Source: an uncultured Bacteroidales bacterium (GTDB lineage Bacteria; Bacteroidota; Bacteroidia; Bacteroidales; Muribaculaceae). Taken from it: a DNA stretch of 44,970 bases. The notes under the pieces are model-generated. The model saw nothing but the letters and a program-made list of their open reading frames with translations, searched no databases and had not been told where the DNA came from. This document shows positions 34,878-42,610 of this stretch, in pieces; within the stretch, counting starts at the first letter, position 1; each line of letters begins with the position of its first letter. Both the position numbers and the translations under genes were made by a program. The stretch lies in assembly GCA_900539915.1 (NCBI GenBank), contig UQDU01000017.1:1-44970 (forward strand), read 5' to 3'.

Positions 34878-35425
34878 TGGAGACAACACTCAGCAAAGAC
34901 TATAAGGAGCGCATCGTCCCCGCGCTCACCAAGGAGTTCAACTACTCTACAGTGATGCAGGTACCCCGCCTTGAGAAGATTGTCATCAATCAGGGCCTCG
35001 GTCAGGCAACACAGGACAAGAAGATCATCGAGACAGCCATCAACGAGCTCACAGCCATCACAGGCCAGAAAGCCGTGGCTACTCTCTCTCGCAAAGACAT
35101 CTCTAACTTCAAGGTGCGCAAGAAGATGCCCATCGGTGTGCGCGTGACACTCCGTCGCGAGCGCATGTACGAGTTCCTCGAGCGTCTGGTGCGTGTGGCT
35201 CTGCCCCGTATCCGTGACTTCAAGGGCATCGAAGGCAAGCTCGACGGCCGCGGCAACTACACCCTCGGCATCACGGAGCAGATCATCTTCCCCGAAATCA
35301 ACATCGACAGCATCTCCAAGCTGCTCGGCATGAACATCACTTTCGTGACTTCAGCCAACACCGACGAGGAAGGTTACGCACTGCTCAAGGCTTTCGGTCT
35401 GCCGTTCAAAAACGCCAACAAGTAA
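34877..35425 (+). CDS. rplE: 50S ribosomal protein L5 (uL5)
   Basis: Binds 5S rRNA in the central protuberance and contacts the P-site tRNA. It has 182 residues: LSKDYKERIVPALTKEFNYSTVMQVPRLEKIVINQGLGQATQDKK, then TGQKAVATLSRKDISNFKVRKKMPIGVRVTLRRERMYEFLERLVRVALPRIRDFKG and a C-terminal NTDEEGYALLKAFGLPF. In E. coli, S8 represses translation at rplE. Here rplE has no upstream gap, and the long gap lies before rpsH instead. Confidence 0.98.
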   Translation: METTLSKDYKERIVPALTKEFNYSTVMQVPRLEKIVINQGLGQATQDKKIIETAINELTAITGQKAVATLSRKDISNFKVRKKMPIGVRVTLRRERMYEFLERLVRVALPRIRDFKGIEGKLDGRGNYTLGITEQIIFPEINIDSISKLLGMNITFVTSANTDEEGYALLKAFGLPFKNANK

Positions 35426-35463
35426 TCCCCCACAATCCTTAAGACCCAACATCTTACAAGAAT

Positions 35464-35733
35464 ATGGCAAAAGAATCAATGAAAGCCCGCGAGGTTAAAC
35501 GCGCGAAGCTCGTAGCCAAATATGCCGCCAAAAGGGCTGCCCTCAAGGAAGCCGGCGACTACGAAGGCCTCCAGAAGCTTCCCAAGAACGCCTCAAGCGT
35601 GCGTCTTCACAACCGTTGCTCCATCACCGGCCGTCCCAAAGGATACATGCGCCAGTTTGGCATCTCTCGTATCCAGTTCCGCGAAATGGCATCTGCCGGC
35701 CTGATCCCCGGCGTCAAGAAGGCAAGCTGGTAA
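35464..35733 (+). CDS. rpsN: 30S ribosomal protein S14 (uS14), zinc-independent form
   Basis: A small-subunit head protein. It has 89 residues, the long form. The C-terminal RLHNRCSITGRPKGYMRQFGISRIQFREMASAGLIPGVKKASW is typical. Only one cysteine is present, so the four-Cys zinc ribbon of the short form is absent (C-minus type). It follows rplE after 38 nt and is followed by the 242-nt region before rpsH. Confidence 0.97.
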   Translation: MAKESMKAREVKRAKLVAKYAAKRAALKEAGDYEGLQKLPKNASSVRLHNRCSITGRPKGYMRQFGISRIQFREMASAGLIPGVKKASW

Positions 35734-35975
35734 TACACGCTCGATAGTAGCAAACCCCTTCAACCGAGACACCAAGATTTAATCATCCAAACCTCTCTTT
35801 TTGAATCAAGTGCTCATCTGACCAAGTATTACCGGCAATATGTCATCTGTCACGCTGTTGCCCTCCCTCTCTCCCGGCCACGAGGCCTTCGGCTTGCATG
35901 GAGGCCGCGCGGCAAGCGTGAATATTTGAATATTGTTCGGAATGAGCCGAATCAATTTAAACAATCCACACAACA
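35734..35975 (+). promoter_or_regulatory. 242-nt gap before rpsH, candidate S8 regulatory leader
   Basis: No ORF or promoter is visible. A stem ATTG+TTCGG (35932-35940) with CCGAA (35947-35951)+CAAT (35953-35956), 9 bp with one bulged T and a 6-nt loop, sits 19 nt before the rpsH ATG. Upstream is a GC-rich cluster (GGCC, GCC-TTC-GGC near 35883-35893, GGCCGC). S8 is the spc-operon repressor in E. coli. The link is positional inference. Confidence 0.4.
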
Positions 35976-36374
35976 ATGACCGATCCTATAGCAGATTATC
36001 TGACAAGATTGAGGAACGCCATCAAAGCCAACCACCGAGTGGTTGAAGTGCCTGCCTCAAACTTGAAGAAAGAGATCACCAAGATTCTCTTCGAACAAGG
36101 CTATATACTTAACTACAAGTTTATAGAGGGTGAGACCCCCGCAGGTGTGATCAAGATCGCCCTGAAATACGACCCCGTTGACAAGGTCAACGCCATCAAG
36201 GGTCTCAAGCGCGTGTCACGTCCCGGTTTGCGCCAGTACACCGGCTACAAGGACATGCCCCGAGTGTTAAACGGTTTAGGCATCGCCATCCTGTCTACTT
36301 CAAAGGGCGTAATGACCAACAAGAAGGCTCAGGAGCTCAAGATAGGCGGCGAAGTGCTCTGCTATATCTATTAA
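35976..36374 (+). CDS. rpsH: 30S ribosomal protein S8 (uS8)
   Basis: A primary 16S rRNA-binding protein of the platform and, in E. coli, the spc-operon repressor. It has 132 residues: MTDPIADYLTRLRNAIKANHRVVEVPASNLKKEITKILFEQGY, then VNAIKGLKRVSRPGLRQYTGYKDMPRVLNGLGIAILSTSKGVMTNKKAQELKIGGEVLCYIY, ending at the conserved aromatic residue. It lies directly after the third-largest non-coding gap of the superoperon and 20 nt before rplF. Confidence 0.98.
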   Translation: MTDPIADYLTRLRNAIKANHRVVEVPASNLKKEITKILFEQGYILNYKFIEGETPAGVIKIALKYDPVDKVNAIKGLKRVSRPGLRQYTGYKDMPRVLNGLGIAILSTSKGVMTNKKAQELKIGGEVLCYIY

Positions 36375-36394
36375 CCTTTAATCCCTGAAGAGTA

Positions 36395-36949
36395 ATGTCA
36401 CGTATAGGTAAAGCACCCATCGCCATTCCCGCCGGTGTGGCTGTAACAGTCAGCGGCGACACTGTAACCGTAAAGGGTCCCAAAGGCACCCTCACTCAGA
36501 AGGTTAACCCCGAACTCGACATCAAGGTCGAGAACAACGAAGTGGTATTGACCCGTCCGACCGACGACCGCGAGCACCGCGCACAGCACGGCCTCTACCG
36601 CGCCCTCATCCACAACATGGTGGTAGGCGTCAGCGAAGGCTACCGCAAGGAGATGGAGCTCGTAGGCGTAGGTTACCGCGCTGCTGCCACCGGCCAGGTA
36701 CTCGAGCTCTCGCTCGGATACTCCCACGCCATCTACCTCAAGCTTCCCCCCGAAGTCAAGGTTGAAGCCAAGAGCGAACGTAACAAGAACCCGCTCATCA
36801 TCCTCGAGAGCGACGACAAGCAGCTTCTCGGCCAGGTTTGCGCCAAGATCCGCAGCCTCCGCAAGCCCGAACCCTACAAGGGCAAAGGTATCAAGTTTGT
36901 CGGTGAAGTTATCCGCCGCAAGTCAGGCAAATCGGCAAGCGCCAAGTAA
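36395..36949 (+). CDS. rplF: 50S ribosomal protein L6 (uL6)
   Basis: A large-subunit protein near the factor-binding site. It has 184 residues and two homologous domains: MSRIGKAPIAIPAGVAVTVSGDTVTVKGPKGTL at the start and GVGYRAAATGQVLELSLGYSHAIYLKLPPEVKVEAKSERNK in the middle. It ends with the signature RKPEPYKGKGIKFVGEVIRRKSGKSASAK. It is 20 nt after rpsH and 39 nt before rplR. Confidence 0.98.
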   Translation: MSRIGKAPIAIPAGVAVTVSGDTVTVKGPKGTLTQKVNPELDIKVENNEVVLTRPTDDREHRAQHGLYRALIHNMVVGVSEGYRKEMELVGVGYRAAATGQVLELSLGYSHAIYLKLPPEVKVEAKSERNKNPLIILESDDKQLLGQVCAKIRSLRKPEPYKGKGIKFVGEVIRRKSGKSASAK

Positions 36950-36988
36950 TCAACTATACCACTCACCACACAACATTGAACTGATCAT

Positions 36989-37330
36989 ATGTTTTCCAAG
37001 ATACAACGCCGCAACAAGATCAAGGCCCGCATCCGTGGCCGCATCTCAGGCACCGCAGCGCGTCCGCGCATGACCGTGTTCCGCAGCAACAAGCAGATCT
37101 ACGTACAGCTTGTCGACGACCTCGCCGGCAAGACTCTCGTGTCAGCTTCGTCTAAAGGCATCGCCGAGGGCAACAAGTCCGAAATCGCTGCTAAAGTGGG
37201 CGAATCTATCGCTAAGAAAGCCCTTGAAGCCGGTATCTCCGAAGTTGTCTTTGACCGCAACGGATACCTGTTCCACGGACGAGTTAAATCATTGGCAGAC
37301 GCCGCCCGCAACGGTGGCCTCAAATTCTAA
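36989..37330 (+). CDS. rplR: 50S ribosomal protein L18 (uL18)
   Basis: Binds 5S rRNA with L5. It has 113 residues: FSKIQRRNKIKARIRGRISGTAARPRMTVFRSNKQIYVQLVDDLAGKTLVSASS, then VGESIAKKALEAGISEVVFDRNGYLFHGRVKSLADAARNGGLKF, with the family's conserved C-terminal motif. It is 8 nt before rpsE. Confidence 0.98.
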   Translation: MFSKIQRRNKIKARIRGRISGTAARPRMTVFRSNKQIYVQLVDDLAGKTLVSASSKGIAEGNKSEIAAKVGESIAKKALEAGISEVVFDRNGYLFHGRVKSLADAARNGGLKF

Positions 37331-37338
37331 TCAGAATC

Positions 37339-37857
37339 ATGGCAAACAAAAACAACCGCGTTAAATCAACCAACGATATCGAGCTCAAGGATCGCCTTGT
37401 AGCCATCAACCGTGTGACCAAGGTCACCAAGGGCGGCCGTACATTCACCTTTGCAGCCATAGTCGTAGTCGGCAACGAAGACGGCATCGTCGGCTGGGGC
37501 CTCGGCAAAGCCAATGAAGTGACCGCTGCCATCGCCAAGGGCGTGGAGGCAGCCAAGAAAAACCTTATCCGCGTGCCCATCCACAAGGGCACCATACCCC
37601 ACGAGCAGGAAGCCAAGTTCGGCGGCTCTCGCGTAATCCTCAAGCCTGCCGGTCAGGGTACCGGTGTGAAGGCCGGTGGTGCTATGCGTGCCGTGCTCGA
37701 GAGCGTGGGCATTACCGACGTCCTTGCCAAGTCCAAGGGCTCGTCTAACCCCCACAACCTCGTCAAGGCTACCATCGCAGCTCTCGGCGAGCTCCGTTCT
37801 CCGGCCCAGGTGGCCCAGAACCGCGGAGTATCACTCGAGAAGGTGTTCCACGGCTGA
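37339..37857 (+). CDS. rpsE: 30S ribosomal protein S5 (uS5)
   Basis: A small-subunit protein of the mRNA entry site, important for decoding accuracy. It has 172 residues: ELKDRLVAINRVTKVTKGGRTFTFAAIVVVGNEDGIVGWGLGKANEVTAAIAKGVEAAKKNLIRVP, then AGQGTGVKAGGAMRAVLESVGITDVLAKSKGSSNPHNLVKATI. It is followed by a 122-nt gap with a strong hairpin before rpmD. Confidence 0.98.
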   Translation: MANKNNRVKSTNDIELKDRLVAINRVTKVTKGGRTFTFAAIVVVGNEDGIVGWGLGKANEVTAAIAKGVEAAKKNLIRVPIHKGTIPHEQEAKFGGSRVILKPAGQGTGVKAGGAMRAVLESVGITDVLAKSKGSSNPHNLVKATIAALGELRSPAQVAQNRGVSLEKVFHG

Positions 37858-37862
37858 TAAAA

Positions 37863-37924
37863 GAAACCGCCGCATGCAATCTCCTGTCCGCCACTGTGGC
37901 GGACAGGAAGGAGCAGCGGGTTTC
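37863..37924 (+). promoter_or_regulatory. Long stem-loop between rpsE and rpmD
   Basis: The core TCCTGTCCGCCA (37882-37893) pairs perfectly with TGGCGGACAGGA (37897-37908), 12 bp around a 3-nt CTG loop. Outer flanks GAAACCGCCGC (37863-37873) and GCAGCGGGTTTC (37913-37924) can extend the stem imperfectly. No U-run follows, so it is more likely a processing, stability or attenuation element than a terminator. Confidence 0.6.
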
Positions 37925-37979
37925 GCCACTTCCACCATTGATTTATAATCACTCTCCTCTCTAACTTACCATCTCAATC

Positions 37980-38159
37980 ATGGCACAGATTAAAATCACA
38001 CAGATAAAGAGCCGTATCAAGGCTCCCAAGGTGCAGAAAGAGACTCTTGACGCCCTTGGCATCCATAAGATGCACCACTCGGTCATCAAAGAGGATACCC
38101 CCTCAATCCGAGGCATGGTCAACCGTGTTCGCCACCTCGTAGAAGTAACCAACGTATAA
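37980..38159 (+). CDS. rpmD: 50S ribosomal protein L30 (uL30)
   Basis: A small large-subunit protein, 59 residues, read directly from the sequence: MAQIKITQIKSRIKAPKVQK, then ETLDALGIHKMHHSVIKEDT, then PSIRGMVNRVRHLVEVTNV. The GLRK-like turn (LGIHKMH) and the C-terminal MVNRVRHLVEV are family features. It lies between rpsE and rplO as in the standard spc order, behind a 122-nt gap with a stable hairpin. Confidence 0.97.
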   Translation: MAQIKITQIKSRIKAPKVQKETLDALGIHKMHHSVIKEDTPSIRGMVNRVRHLVEVTNV

Positions 38160-38190
38160 ATTAAACCCCCAGAAACATTAACTCAAAGTT

Positions 38191-38637
38191 ATGGACTTAA
38201 GCAATCTCAAACCTGCCGTTGGTTCTGTCACCCGTAAGACCCGCATCGGTCGTGGTCCCGGCTCAGGCAAAGGCGGCACATCTACCCGCGGCCACAAGGG
38301 CGCGAAATCTCGTTCAGGCTATTCACGCAAGATCGGTTTCGAAGGCGGTCAGATGCCCCTCCAGCGCCGTCTCCCCAAGTTTGGCTTCAAGAATATCAAC
38401 CGTGTAGAGTACAAGGCCATCAACATCAGCACTCTCGACGAGCTCGCTGCTGCCAAGAACCTTGAAAAAATCGGTATTGAAGAACTCCGCGAAGCTGGCT
38501 TCATCAACCGCCGTCAGCTCGTGAAAATCCTCGCCAACGGCACTATCTCTCACAAAATCGCTGTCGAAGCCAACGCTTTCTCTGCTGCCGCACAGGCCGC
38601 CATTGAAGCTGCCGGAGGCTCGGTAACGAAAATCTAA
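38191..38637 (+). CDS. rplO: 50S ribosomal protein L15 (uL15)
   Basis: A 23S rRNA protein of intermediate assembly. It has 148 residues: MDLSNLKPAVGSVTRKTRIGRGPGSGKGGTSTRGHKGAKSRSG (the Gly/Arg-rich extension that penetrates rRNA), FEGGQMPLQRRLPKFGFKN and a C-terminal globular part ending AIEAAGGSVTKI. It is 14 nt before secY. Confidence 0.98.
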   Translation: MDLSNLKPAVGSVTRKTRIGRGPGSGKGGTSTRGHKGAKSRSGYSRKIGFEGGQMPLQRRLPKFGFKNINRVEYKAINISTLDELAAAKNLEKIGIEELREAGFINRRQLVKILANGTISHKIAVEANAFSAAAQAAIEAAGGSVTKI

Positions 38638-38651
38638 TACCCCCACCCCCG

Positions 38652-40004
38652 ATGAGTTTTATCCAAACAGTAAAAAACATATGGACCATCGAGGAGCTGC
38701 GCAAGCGCCTGCTGGTGACCCTGCTGCTGGTACTTATCTACCGCCTGGGTTGCTACGTGGTGCTTCCCGGCATCCGTCCTGAGGACCTCGAGGCTCTCAG
38801 CCGCTTCACCAACAAGAGCGGCCTGATGCAGCTGCTCGACATGTTCTCGGGCGGTGCTTTCAGCCAGGCCTCGATTTTCGCCCTCGGTATCATGCCCTAC
38901 ATCACGGCTTCGATCGTGATACAGCTCCTCGGCATGGTGCTCCCTTCGTTCCAGAAGATGCAGCGTGAGGGCGAGAGCGGACGCCAGAAGCTCAATCAGT
39001 ACACACGTTATCTGACAGTGCTGATTCTGCTCCTCCAGGGCCCTGCTTATCTGGTCAACCTCAACGTGCAGGTCACCAGTGCCGGCGGCATGGCCGCTCT
39101 CGGCTTCTGGAGCATCGTCTACCTGACTGTAATCCTTGCCGCAGGCTCCATGTTCATCATGTGGCTCGGCGAGCGCATCACTGACCGCGGTATCGGCAAC
39201 GGTATCAGCTTCATCATCCTCGTAGGTATCATCGCCCGTCTCCCGGGAGCATTGTTCTACGAGTTCACAAGCCGTCTCCCGGGTTCCACCGGCAGCCAGG
39301 GCGGTCTGGTGATGTTCATAATCGAGCTTCTGCTCCTCTTTGCTGTCACCATCGGTGCAGTGCTGCTCGTGCAGGGCACACGCAAGGTGCCCGTGCAGTA
39401 CGCCAAGCGCATCGTCGGCAACAAGCAGTATGGCGGAGCTCGCCAGTACATCCCCCTCAAGGTCAATGCGGCCGGTGTGATGCCTATCATCTTCGCTCAG
39501 GCGATTATGTTCATCCCCATCACCATCGCCGGATTCGGCTCTGCTGGCGATGCCACACGCGGCTTCTTTGCAGCGTTCAGTGACATCAACGGATTCTGGT
39601 ACAATCTCGTCTACTTCCTGATGATTGTCGCATTCACATACTTCTACACTGCCATCACAGTGCGTCCGCAGCAGATGGCCGAGGACATGAAGCGCAACAA
39701 CGGCTTCATCCCCGGCGTCAAGCCCGGCAAGAAGACTGCTGAATACCTCGACAGCATCATGTCACGCATCACCCTCCCCGGCTCGATATTCCTCGGCATC
39801 GTGGCCATCCTCCCTGCATTCGCCCGTTTCTTCGGCATCAGCCAGAATTTCGCGCAGTTCTTCGGAGGAACATCGCTGCTGATTCTTGTCGGAGTAGTGC
39901 TTGACACCCTCCAGCAGATCGAGAGCCATCTGATGATGCACCACTATGACGGCCTGATGAAGGACGGCAAAATCAAAGGCCGCACCACAGGCAGCGCATA
40001 TTGA
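38652..40004 (+). CDS. secY: Preprotein translocase subunit SecY
   Basis: The channel subunit of the general secretion translocon in the inner membrane. It has 450 residues and ten predicted membrane segments, starting FIQTVKNIWTIEELRKRLLVTLLLVLIYRLGCYVVLPGI. The plug and pore region is in place (SGGAFSQASIFALGIMPYITASIVIQLL). It has the cytosolic loop QREGESGRQKLNQYTRY, the C5-loop sequence PVQYAKRIVG...QYIPLKVNAAGVMPIIFAQ, and the end HLMMHHYDGLMKDGKIKGR. SecE and SecG are not in the window. It will handle, together with YidC, the exported proteins seen at the left end. Confidence 0.98.
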   Translation: MSFIQTVKNIWTIEELRKRLLVTLLLVLIYRLGCYVVLPGIRPEDLEALSRFTNKSGLMQLLDMFSGGAFSQASIFALGIMPYITASIVIQLLGMVLPSFQKMQREGESGRQKLNQYTRYLTVLILLLQGPAYLVNLNVQVTSAGGMAALGFWSIVYLTVILAAGSMFIMWLGERITDRGIGNGISFIILVGIIARLPGALFYEFTSRLPGSTGSQGGLVMFIIELLLLFAVTIGAVLLVQGTRKVPVQYAKRIVGNKQYGGARQYIPLKVNAAGVMPIIFAQAIMFIPITIAGFGSAGDATRGFFAAFSDINGFWYNLVYFLMIVAFTYFYTAITVRPQQMAEDMKRNNGFIPGVKPGKKTAEYLDSIMSRITLPGSIFLGIVAILPAFARFFGISQNFAQFFGGTSLLILVGVVLDTLQQIESHLMMHHYDGLMKDGKIKGRTTGSAY

Positions 40005-40084
40005 TGTCCCCATCCGTCAGTCTACCGCTAACCACCACACACACTCAACTCTAAACTGATACATCACCCCATTATCTGCTCACT

Positions 40085-40867
40085 ATGATATTTCTGAAGA
40101 CACCTGAAGAGATGCAGAAGATGCAGGCAGCTTGCACACTCGTGAGCGACACACTTGGCGAAGTGGCCAAGTGGGTCGCCCCGGGAGTGACTACCCGCAA
40201 GCTTGACAACGTAGCACGCGACTACATGCTCGACAACGGCGGCAAGCCCGCTTGCCTCGGCTATGGAGGCTTCCCGGCCACGCTGTGCATCGAAGTCAAC
40301 GAAGTAGTGGTCCACGGATTCCCCGGCCCCTACACCTTGCAGGAAGGTGACATAATCGGCATAGACACCGTGGTGGAGCTTGACGGTTTCAACGGCGACA
40401 TGTGCTACACATTTCCTGTAGGCGATGTCGACGACAAAGTAATGCAGCTCCTGCGTACCACCAAGGAAAGCCTTTATGTAGGCATAGAAGCCTGTCGTGA
40501 AGGCCGACGCATCGGTGACATCTCCAATGCCGTGCAGACCTATTGCGAACGCCGTGGTTACACCGTGGTGCGCGAGATGTGCGGACACGGCATAGGACGC
40601 AAGATGCACGAAGACCCCGAAGTCCCCAACTACGGGCGCCGTGGCACCGGACCCGTCATCAAAAACGGCATGTGCATCTGCATCGAACCGATGATCAACC
40701 TCGGCTCACGCAACATCATAATAGGCCACGACGGGTGGACATGCACCACACGTGACCGCAAACCCTCGGCCCATTACGAGCATACCGTGGCCATCATCGA
40801 CGGAGAGACCCGGGTGCTGACATCCTTTGAGCCTATACAGCAGGCTCTCGGTGACAGATTCATCTGA
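40085..40867 (+). CDS. map: Methionine aminopeptidase, type I
   Basis: Removes the initiator methionine after deformylation. It has 260 residues. The metal and catalytic residues of the pita-bread fold are all present: His77 (VVVHGFP), Asp94 (IGIDTVV), Asp105 (FNGDMCYTF), His168 (CGHGIGRKMHEDP), Glu201 (CICIEPMI) and Glu232 (HYEHTVAII). Its place between secY and infA is typical of many bacteria. It lies 80 nt after secY. Peptide deformylase (def), the preceding step, is elsewhere in this window. Confidence 0.97.
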   Translation: MIFLKTPEEMQKMQAACTLVSDTLGEVAKWVAPGVTTRKLDNVARDYMLDNGGKPACLGYGGFPATLCIEVNEVVVHGFPGPYTLQEGDIIGIDTVVELDGFNGDMCYTFPVGDVDDKVMQLLRTTKESLYVGIEACREGRRIGDISNAVQTYCERRGYTVVREMCGHGIGRKMHEDPEVPNYGRRGTGPVIKNGMCICIEPMINLGSRNIIIGHDGWTCTTRDRKPSAHYEHTVAIIDGETRVLTSFEPIQQALGDRFI

Positions 40868-40965
40868 CAGTCATCCCCCCTGGCAACGCGCAGCAGACAG
40901 CCGCATCACAGAAACTAAACTTTACCCCACAAAACATAACCGGGCGCAAGCCCACAAAGCAATTT

Positions 40966-41184
40966 ATGGCAAAACAAGCAGCAATCGAACAAGACGGCGT
41001 GATAGTCGAATCACTCAGCAACGCCATGTTCCGTGTGGAACTTGAAAACGGACATGAAATCACCGCCCACATCTCGGGCAAGATGCGCATGCACTACATC
41101 AAGATTCTCCCCGGTGACCGCGTCAGAGTGGAGATGTCACCCTACGACCTTTCCAAAGGACGTATCGCGTTCCGCTACAAGTAA
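40966..41184 (+). CDS. infA: Translation initiation factor IF-1
   Basis: Binds the 30S A site during initiation. It has 72 residues, an OB-fold: MAKQAAIEQDGVIVESLSNAMFRVELENGHEITAHISGKMRMHYIKILPGDRVRVEMSPYDLSKGRIAFRYK, fully collinear with the family. It lies 98 nt after map and 78 nt before rpmJ. Confidence 0.98.
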   Translation: MAKQAAIEQDGVIVESLSNAMFRVELENGHEITAHISGKMRMHYIKILPGDRVRVEMSPYDLSKGRIAFRYK

Positions 41185-41262
41185 CCGGCCTCTCAGGTGG
41201 CCACAAGCCATAAACCGCAACCTCAACAGACAAGTTTAACAGTCTCAACCATAACATACACA

Positions 41263-41379
41263 ATGAAAGTAAGAGCCTCTATCAAGAAGCGCAGCGCCGA
41301 CGACAAGATCGTTCGCCGCAAAGGCCGCTTGTACGTGATTAACAAAAAGAATCCTAAAAACAAGCAACGTCAAGGATAA
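41263..41379 (+). CDS. rpmJ: 50S ribosomal protein L36 (bL36), zinc-independent form
   Basis: The smallest large-subunit protein, 38 residues: MKVRASIKKRSADDKIVRRK, then GRLYVINKKNPKNKQRQG. The family frame MKVR-S-KK...K-V-R--G--YVI---NPK-KQRQG is complete, but all cysteines of the zinc ribbon are missing (C-minus form). The ORF could be extended upstream in frame to 41197, but the ATG at 41263 gives the canonical N-terminus. A promoter-like box follows it. Confidence 0.96.
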   Translation: MKVRASIKKRSADDKIVRRKGRLYVINKKNPKNKQRQG

Positions 41380-41385
41380 TTTTAT

Positions 41386-41393
41386 TACTTTTG
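41386..41393 (+). promoter_or_regulatory. Possible internal promoter before rpsM
   Basis: TACTTTTG fits TAnnTTTG and lies 26 nt before the rpsM ATG (41420), in an AT-rich gap of 40 nt. No clear TTG stands 19-20 nt upstream. It could give extra transcription of rpsM-rpsK-rpsD-rpoA-rplQ. Confidence 0.4.
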
Positions 41394-41419
41394 CAAAATA
41401 TTTTCATAGCTAAGTAAAT

Positions 41420-41800
41420 ATGGCAGTACGTATCGTGGGAGTTGACCTCCCCCAGAATAAGCATGGCGAAATCGCCTTGACCTACATCTTCGGCATCGGC
41501 CGGAGCGCAGCCAAGTCTATTCTTGACAAGGCAGGTGTCGCCCGCGACATCAAAGTTATGGACTGGACCGACGACCAGGCCGCTAAAGTACGTGAAGTTA
41601 TCCAGGCCAACTACAAGGTCGAGGGTGACCTCCGCAGCGAAATCCAGCTCAACATCAAGCGACTGATGGACATCGGTTGCTATCGCGGCATCCGTCACCG
41701 TATCGGACTTCCCGTGCGCGGTCAGTCTACCAAAAACAACGCCCGTACTCGCAAGGGTCGCAAGAAGACCGTTGCCAACAAGAAGAAAGCAACTAAATAA
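41420..41800 (+). CDS. rpsM: 30S ribosomal protein S13 (uS13)
   Basis: A small-subunit head protein that touches P-site tRNA and the large subunit. It has 126 residues: MAVRIVGVDLPQNKHGEIALTYIFGIGRSAAKSILDKAGV, the C-terminal RGIRHRIGLPVRGQSTKNNARTRKGRKKTVANKKKATK, with a helix-two-turn-helix. It is the first gene of the alpha set. rpsK follows after 14 nt. Confidence 0.98.
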   Translation: MAVRIVGVDLPQNKHGEIALTYIFGIGRSAAKSILDKAGVARDIKVMDWTDDQAAKVREVIQANYKVEGDLRSEIQLNIKRLMDIGCYRGIRHRIGLPVRGQSTKNNARTRKGRKKTVANKKKATK

Positions 41801-41814
41801 TTCATAATTACAAC

Positions 41815-42204
41815 ATGGCAAAAAAGACAGTCGCAGCAAAGAAGAGAAACGTCAAAGTCGGCGCAGACGGCCAGCTTCACGTTCACTCATCTTTTAACAA
41901 CATTATCGTGTGCTTAGCCAACAGCGAGGGTCAGGTGATTTCCTGGTCGTCGGCTGGTAAGATGGGCTTCCGCGGAAGCAAGAAGAACACACCCTATGCT
42001 GCCCAGATGGCAGCTCAGGATTGCGCCAAGACCGCATATGATCTCGGCCTCCGCAAGGTTAAAGCTTATGTCAAAGGACCCGGCAACGGTCGCGAAAGCG
42101 CTATCCGCACCGTACACGGCGCAGGTATCGAAGTGACCGAAATCGTGGACGTAACTCCGCTGCCCCACAACGGCTGCCGTCCTCCCAAGCGTCGCCGCGT
42201 CTAA
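41815..42204 (+). CDS. rpsK: 30S ribosomal protein S11 (uS11)
   Basis: A platform protein near the mRNA exit. It has 129 residues: an N-terminal basic stretch MAKKTVAAKKRNVKVGADGQLHVHSSFNNIIVCLANSEGQVISWSSAGKMGFRGSKKNTPYAAQMAAQDCAKTAYDLG, then VKGPGNGRESAIRTVHGAGIEVTEIVDVTPLPHNGCRPPKRRRV, collinear with the family. It is followed by the longest non-coding gap (406 nt) of the superoperon. Confidence 0.98.
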   Translation: MAKKTVAAKKRNVKVGADGQLHVHSSFNNIIVCLANSEGQVISWSSAGKMGFRGSKKNTPYAAQMAAQDCAKTAYDLGLRKVKAYVKGPGNGRESAIRTVHGAGIEVTEIVDVTPLPHNGCRPPKRRRV

Positions 42205-42610
42205 TCTCCCCTTATCTTCTCAACAAGATAGCTAATAACCCCTATTTATATCTTCTGAGACCACTCATCCGACGGTAAAGGCCTCCTCTGCGCACCCCGC
42301 GTGTGCGTGACGGCCATCAGATGCCCAGCTGGCATCGCGGCGTAGCGGCTGACCATCGAGACGACGAAAGTGCCTTGAACGTGAAATTATGACTGCAACA
42401 GCGCACCGCATCCATGGCGCGTGATTACATGTCTTGATAGAAATATCCTCTTAATTGTTGCAGTCGCGGCTGCACTAAAAGGCAACTCCGTCTCACGATC
42501 CTTTACCACAGTAATGACAGGAATGGCACCGGCAGCACTCCGCTGAAAGCAAGCGACAAGGCTCCGCCACCGCCGATGACTAATCTCAAATCTTAACCAA
42601 CCCATCAACA
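42205..42610 (+). promoter_or_regulatory. 406-nt gap before rpsD, candidate S4 regulatory leader
   Basis: The largest gene-free stretch inside the superoperon. No ORF above a few codons and no TAnnTTTG promoter is visible. Structures: CGCAC (42291-42295) with GTGCG (42303-42307); a hairpin GATGCC-CAGCT-GGCATC (42320-42336); and a perfect 10-bp pairing GACTGCAACA (42391-42400) with TGTTGCAGTC (42456-42465) that encloses a 55-nt domain with its own GCGC pairs. S4 autoregulates the alpha operon in E. coli from a leader RNA. I recall that S4 leaders have been proposed in Bacteroidota but could not check. Confidence 0.5.
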
